A stretch of 64,000 nucleotides of DNA, taken from the NCBI GenBank assembly GCA_005406025.1, contig BGZK01000730.1, positions 62,001 to 126,000 on the forward strand, read 5' to 3'. Source of the stretch: Eumeta japonica (lineage: Eukaryota; Arthropoda; Insecta; Lepidoptera; Psychidae). Made by a program: the position numbers and the translations under genes. Of this stretch, positions 59,467 to 64,000 are shown piece after piece. A model generated the notes under the pieces. That model was not told the DNA's origin and ran no database searches. It was given only the letters and a program-made list of their open reading frames with translations. Every line of letters starts with the position of its first letter. Position 1 is the first letter of the stretch.

Positions 59467-62400
59467 TCCCTGATAAGAAACCAAGGATAGAGCATTGCGA
59501 GGCGGATGAGCAAGGGAAAGGAGTAGCCAGAGACAACAGACACCCGGAAAACGTACTAAGTGGTGGGTTAACGGCGATTATAAGACGTTGCTGAAAGTAG
59601 GTGTTTCTTGTGGTGCCAGAGATGACCTCGACCACGGTCTCAGGACGTTGGGAAGAACGAGACCGCAGTGTGAGTTAATTCCCGTCTCGTCGACAGACAA
59701 TACCCCTTCAGATCCAGAAACCATAAACAGTTATGTATGTATTAACTAAATTTTAATAAAAGGGTTCGAACTTTAAAACTTAGAAAACCTGGAGTGAGAA
59801 ATGCCTATCTGGATGCCGTAAGCTCAATTATGATTAATGGATGCGTTTAAACATTATTAAAAAACAAATTTAAAAAATAAAAATACTTGCTTCACTGAGA
59901 GATTGGATATAGATATATTAATTTAATGCAATTAATCAATTTCAATGTTGTTTTTTTTATGCGTAAAGTTGGTAATGTTTGGAATTAATGAGCAGATTAT
60001 TTAAATGTAAAAAAAACAATTTTCAATATTCTATTCCACTGATTACTTGAAATTTACTTGATGTTACGAACAGACGCGCCCTTAGATGAAAATTATATGT
60101 AATATGTGTATGAAATAAATAATTTATATAGAACTTTGTTTAAGGATTCTTTATTGTTTTGTATATATTTAATAATTAAAATATATGTGTTTTATTAGCC
60201 TGGGTGGGGATTAGTTGTTAGGGATTATTTATAGAATTATGTATAGAAATATATGTGTTATATTATATTGTGTTCTTGAATAATATACCCAATATATGAA
60301 CTGATACTAAATTATGCCTTGATGGGGTGGATCCGAGGCGGTCTATACGGTACGTCCGCGAATCATTGTATCAAGCGCAATTGTAAAACTCTTACAGAAA
60401 ACGTGTGTGAAGTGTATGACCACGCCTCCTCGTGTGTAATTTATACAATTCATATGTGCAGGCGGATGCACCGTCTATATAAATTGTAGCTATTATGGTA
60501 CATCCGTCGCAATTGGATTACAGCAGCCATATGTGAAACTGGTGCTGAATATATTAAGCCGAAAATCTACGCTGATCACCATTTCTGCCCACACCGCAAG
60601 AAAACCGTATTAGATAGAAACCACGAAGGAAGTGATCCAAGACGCGGGCTGACGCGGCGATTGAAGTATAGCCGTAACATTTGAAGTATTATTTTCCAAT
60701 TTTCAGGTATCTTAAATAGAGGGAAATTGTTTTGAATGTTATCGTTAATCTATTCGAAAGTTATTAAAGGTATGTATATAGATACACACTTATGCACAAA
60801 GACATCTTCGTTACGACTGTCAGAACAGCTTCCTAGCTCTTAAGAACTTCGGAATCTGACGTAAGCTAAGTTTTCGAAACTCGGTTAGAAAAAAACATTG
60901 ATCCGAGTATTATAAATTTTTCAATTGTCTCAGCAGAAAGTTAATTTCTCTCTATGGATTTTAAGAAATACATCAGAAACACATAGGTACATTTAAATTA
61001 GTCAGCTTAGTATAGATATTTTGATATTCACCGAAATTCTGCGGAGTCACCAAATTGTAGATAAGATCTCTAATTTCGATCTTTCACTTGCATTCTATTA
61101 CATTCTGATTCTTTACTCACACCACAGACAATTTATTATTATTTATCGTAAAGTAAAAATGATCATAATATCCCTAACATGTAATGGGTTATGTTATGTA
61201 AAAATTTTTATGCGTATTCAATATTTATTATTAGTTAATCTTTTGACATTCTGGAATAATTTTATACCGATTTATAGAAATGCACTTTTTTTTTGTTAAA
61301 AATGAATAGTTTATTTTAGTTAAATGATTAGAACGTTTATTGCAATTTACTACCAATATAATCTATGATTTACTATTTGCTTAATAACACTCTATGTAAA
61401 AAACACACCATAAAGAAGAATACAGTAAACAGTTGCAAATTAAGTATAATTATCACAGACCACGACAACGAGTACAGTCCATAGAAAGCATTACAATGTT
61501 ACTAGAATATAGATATTTTTCTCATTTCGGGGAATATGACTATAAGCAAACAAACCAGGAATCATAGTGTTCAGGATTGGTAGAGTATTTCTATCACATT
61601 GATTAAATCATATGATAACATTTAACTTACTTTTTATAATGATTCAGCTTAAAAATGTTTCAATTAAATAGTAAAAACTGTATGACTGAAAAAGCAAACA
61701 ATGGTTAGATTCAAATAGATAAGCGGCTGTGAAGTGAGTTAAGTTACTATATCAGTTACTATATCAACTAATAAGTTACTATATCATACCGCGAGGCATG
61801 AGACCGTGGGTTGTGAGCGATTTGCGGGTGGTGGTGCCCCGACCTCCCATCCCGTAACGTGCCACTTACAGCTAAAATTTACTACTGCGATGCGACTTGT
61901 GACTAACTTCTGAGCCGCCAATTTATTTGAATCAAACATAAAAACAAGTTTTTCGTGCAACTCTCTGTTCATTATTGATGAAAGACTTACTTGCACGTTT
62001 CGTTAGAATCAAATATTCTGTAGCTTATGCATCAATCCTAACTGTATTTGTAATAGAATTTCGAGGAGAATGATAAACGATCCGTTTGTAACGTGAGAAC
62101 GAATTGATATATAGCAAAGTTTGATTTGCTTTTGACTTATGATAAATCTAACTTCACTTTTAATGACAATAAATGAATATGTGATATTAAGTGTATCATT
62201 ATATAAATGTAAATACCTAACTATTAATTAGTTAAAATAAGCAAGATACTTATTGCATTATGAGAATAATTATAAAACGCTCCACCTGACATTGTGAGCT
62301 TGTCACAGACTTTTAGGTATTTTTGATTTTTCTAATAGGCAATGCAGTTACATACGGACGTCATTGGCTATGTAGTGTGTCCTTGGCATAACGAGGTATA

Positions 62401-63000
62401 TTGAACGATGATTTAATCACCTAATCGGTTTACGTATTGTCATAGAGTTTCAGTGTTTCCAGGTTTATCATAATAATGGGGAAAACACTGTATTTTCGAG
62501 TAATGTACCATCCACTGTAATTCGTGCTTTGAAGTATCGTCACATGTAAAACAACAACAAATGGACGTTGACTAAGCCCTAACGAGTTCTGATGTAAGGT
62601 TCCTAGTAAATATTTTTTTGTTATTCAATTTTTATCTATATTTCAATTTCTATACATAAATAACTCCCATTTTTATTCCTTTAGATGGCGCAATAAGGAA
62701 AACTCAACGAACGGACTCCAATTTTATAGAGCTCATGAAACTATGTTGGTATTATTTCCTTTTTACATTGAACGTTAGATAATATTCAGCCATGTAAGAA
62801 GTTATGTTGATTTCTGTTATAACGAACAATGTATATCAATTTTTAACCCACACCAAAAAAGCTGTATAGTTTTATTACATCTATGTGCATTAATCCTTTA
62901 GTATAAATTTGCAGACGAAATACTTACGTTATTTGATTCTGACTTGAAAATTTTCTTATTAAAAGCAGTATTTTAATTATTAACTTATAGTCTGGTCGAG
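59467..63000. other. Unassigned right-hand region, part 1
   Basis: No repeat shared with the rest of the window and no coding frame I recognise. 59480-59720 and 60330-60660 are less AT-rich and might be decayed retroelement or promoter-like pieces. Open frames at 61021-61299 (plus) and 61784-61996 (minus) have no family features. Confidence 0.4.
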
Positions 63001-64000
63001 AAGTGAGTTTTCTGCGAAAAATAGTTAAAACAGTCTTAAAAATATGGGGTTTGGTGCATTGGATTCGGAATTCAATCCTGAAGAATGGGAATTTTGGAAT
63101 TTATCCGCCAATAAAAATTCCAATTGTTATAAACAAAAAACGAAAAGTCAAAAAGGTAGTGTCCGTTTTGCAGCTATAACTCAAAAATATTAAAGTTAGC
63201 TCAAATTTGAAAAAGTTCCTAAAAGAGGAGAAATTTTAGTAAAATAACTCGACTCCCGGAGTTGTAGCTCTATTATTTATAATTTTAATTTTACGCTGAA
63301 AATTGGGTTCCGCACGGCCGTTTCAGCGCTGTCGCGCCCCGCCAAACGAAGCGTGCATTATAAAATAATTTTTCAATATTAATTTAAAAATTTGGAAAAA
63401 TTATAGTGTCTTCTAGAAACTTGAAAGAATACGATCCCGTTGGAAAAAAAGGTTTAACTCTATTTTTCTTAAAGTTATCTAATAGTTAATTAAGTAATTT
63501 TTCATGGACTTTAGTTTTATTAAATCTCATATAAAAGTTTAAATAATGCACCTATAAATTTTTCTTTTTTGGGAGCTCTTCTTATATACATAATAAACAA
63601 GACTCCGTTATAAAATTTATAAAAGTTTTTATTTGTTTATTATGATTTTTTAGTAAACAAAAATGAAAAATGCAGGTAAAGTTATTAAAAAATTTTTTTT
63701 ACTAAAAATTTGATTGTAGTTGCTTCTGTATTTATATATCGTGTTTAATAGTTTTGCTAAAAAATTTTTTGCGCCATTTGTTTATAAATTTTTTATAAAC
63801 AAATAGACAAGTTTAATATTTATCGAAAATTTTTTTTGGCCATTTTATTGTCTTCGTAAAATGATGATTTTAAAAAATTTTTCTTAAAAACAATTTTTAA
63901 TTGTTTATAATCGTTTTTTTCATTTATCAATCCTTTAAATTATTTATTAAGAATTTTTTTTTAAATTCATCATTTTCTATTCTTAATATAATTATAAAAA
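63001..64000. other. Unassigned right-hand region, part 2 (A/T-run rich)
   Basis: From about 63360 the sequence is dominated by alternating runs of A and T (AAAAATTTTTT types), with one small GC-rich spot at 63320-63350. There is no regular tandem period that I can see. Nothing coding. Confidence 0.4.

Noticed and set aside
61784..61996. A 70-codon minus-strand gene
   Set aside because: No domain, no neighbouring signals and no second copy. Cannot be supported.
1..64000. CRISPR arrays, bacterial operons or viral genomes
   Set aside because: No regular short repeats with spacers, no ribosome-binding-site spaced gene strings, and no capsid, envelope or polymerase-like frames were seen. All recognised proteins are eukaryotic DNA-transposon types.

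Overview
The window looks like a gene-poor, repeat-saturated stretch of an insect genome, most likely a moth or butterfly. It is AT-rich, and I see no intact host gene, no rRNA and no functional tRNA gene. It is almost entirely broken DNA transposons: P-element-like, mariner, three kinds of hAT, Helitron, PIF/Harbinger, an element carrying an XPG/FEN-like nuclease gene, and one tRNA-derived SINE. The Lepidoptera call rests on Helitron ends and a SINE tail of a style I know from that order, so it is inference. Dense nesting in both orientations, with duplicated blocks, resembles a heterochromatic or W-chromosome-like region.

Layout. 1-3510 is a repeat unit (R1, minus). 3511-9330 is a GC-rich block, a small mariner and P-element copy A (plus), then a Helitron tail to about 9795. 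9796-13430 is featureless AT-rich DNA. 13431-16722 is R2 (minus), followed by a Helitron end (16723-17405, minus) and a ZBED5-like hAT (18205-20134, minus). 20135-26795 is block D: R3 with a small hAT inside, plus the 3' part of a second P-element family. 27262-33340 is P-element copy C (minus) with a mariner, and the mariner is split by a 3.0-kb element (28766-31784) with about 430-bp terminal inverted repeats and a nuclease-like gene. 34811-36850 is a hAT with an 8-bp target duplication; it contains a 0.5-kb unclassified element and a SINE. 36804-39480 is block F1 with R4, 39545-44231 is Helitron, P-element copy B (minus) and mariner, and 44232-46870 is F2 with R5. A mariner fossil lies near 48.6-49.1 kb. 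49377-55843 is block E, the direct duplicate of D (with R6). 55844-58770 is F3 with R7 and a Helitron with both ends. A Harbinger fragment follows at 58.9-59.4 kb. The last 4.6 kb has nothing I can name.

The blocks are related as duplications. A and C, and A and B, are inverted copies; D and E, and F1, F2 and F3, are direct copies. Breaks inside the transposase frames are shared between copies, so the families spread here mainly by duplication of already dead DNA. No gene appears able to make a complete product.

The most interesting item is the 28766-31784 element. Its insertion site can be read exactly because copy A retains the same mariner without it. The target duplication is 3 bp (CCA), and the gene carries XPG/FEN-like acidic motifs. 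This fits what I remember of the Academ superfamily, but I could not check it.
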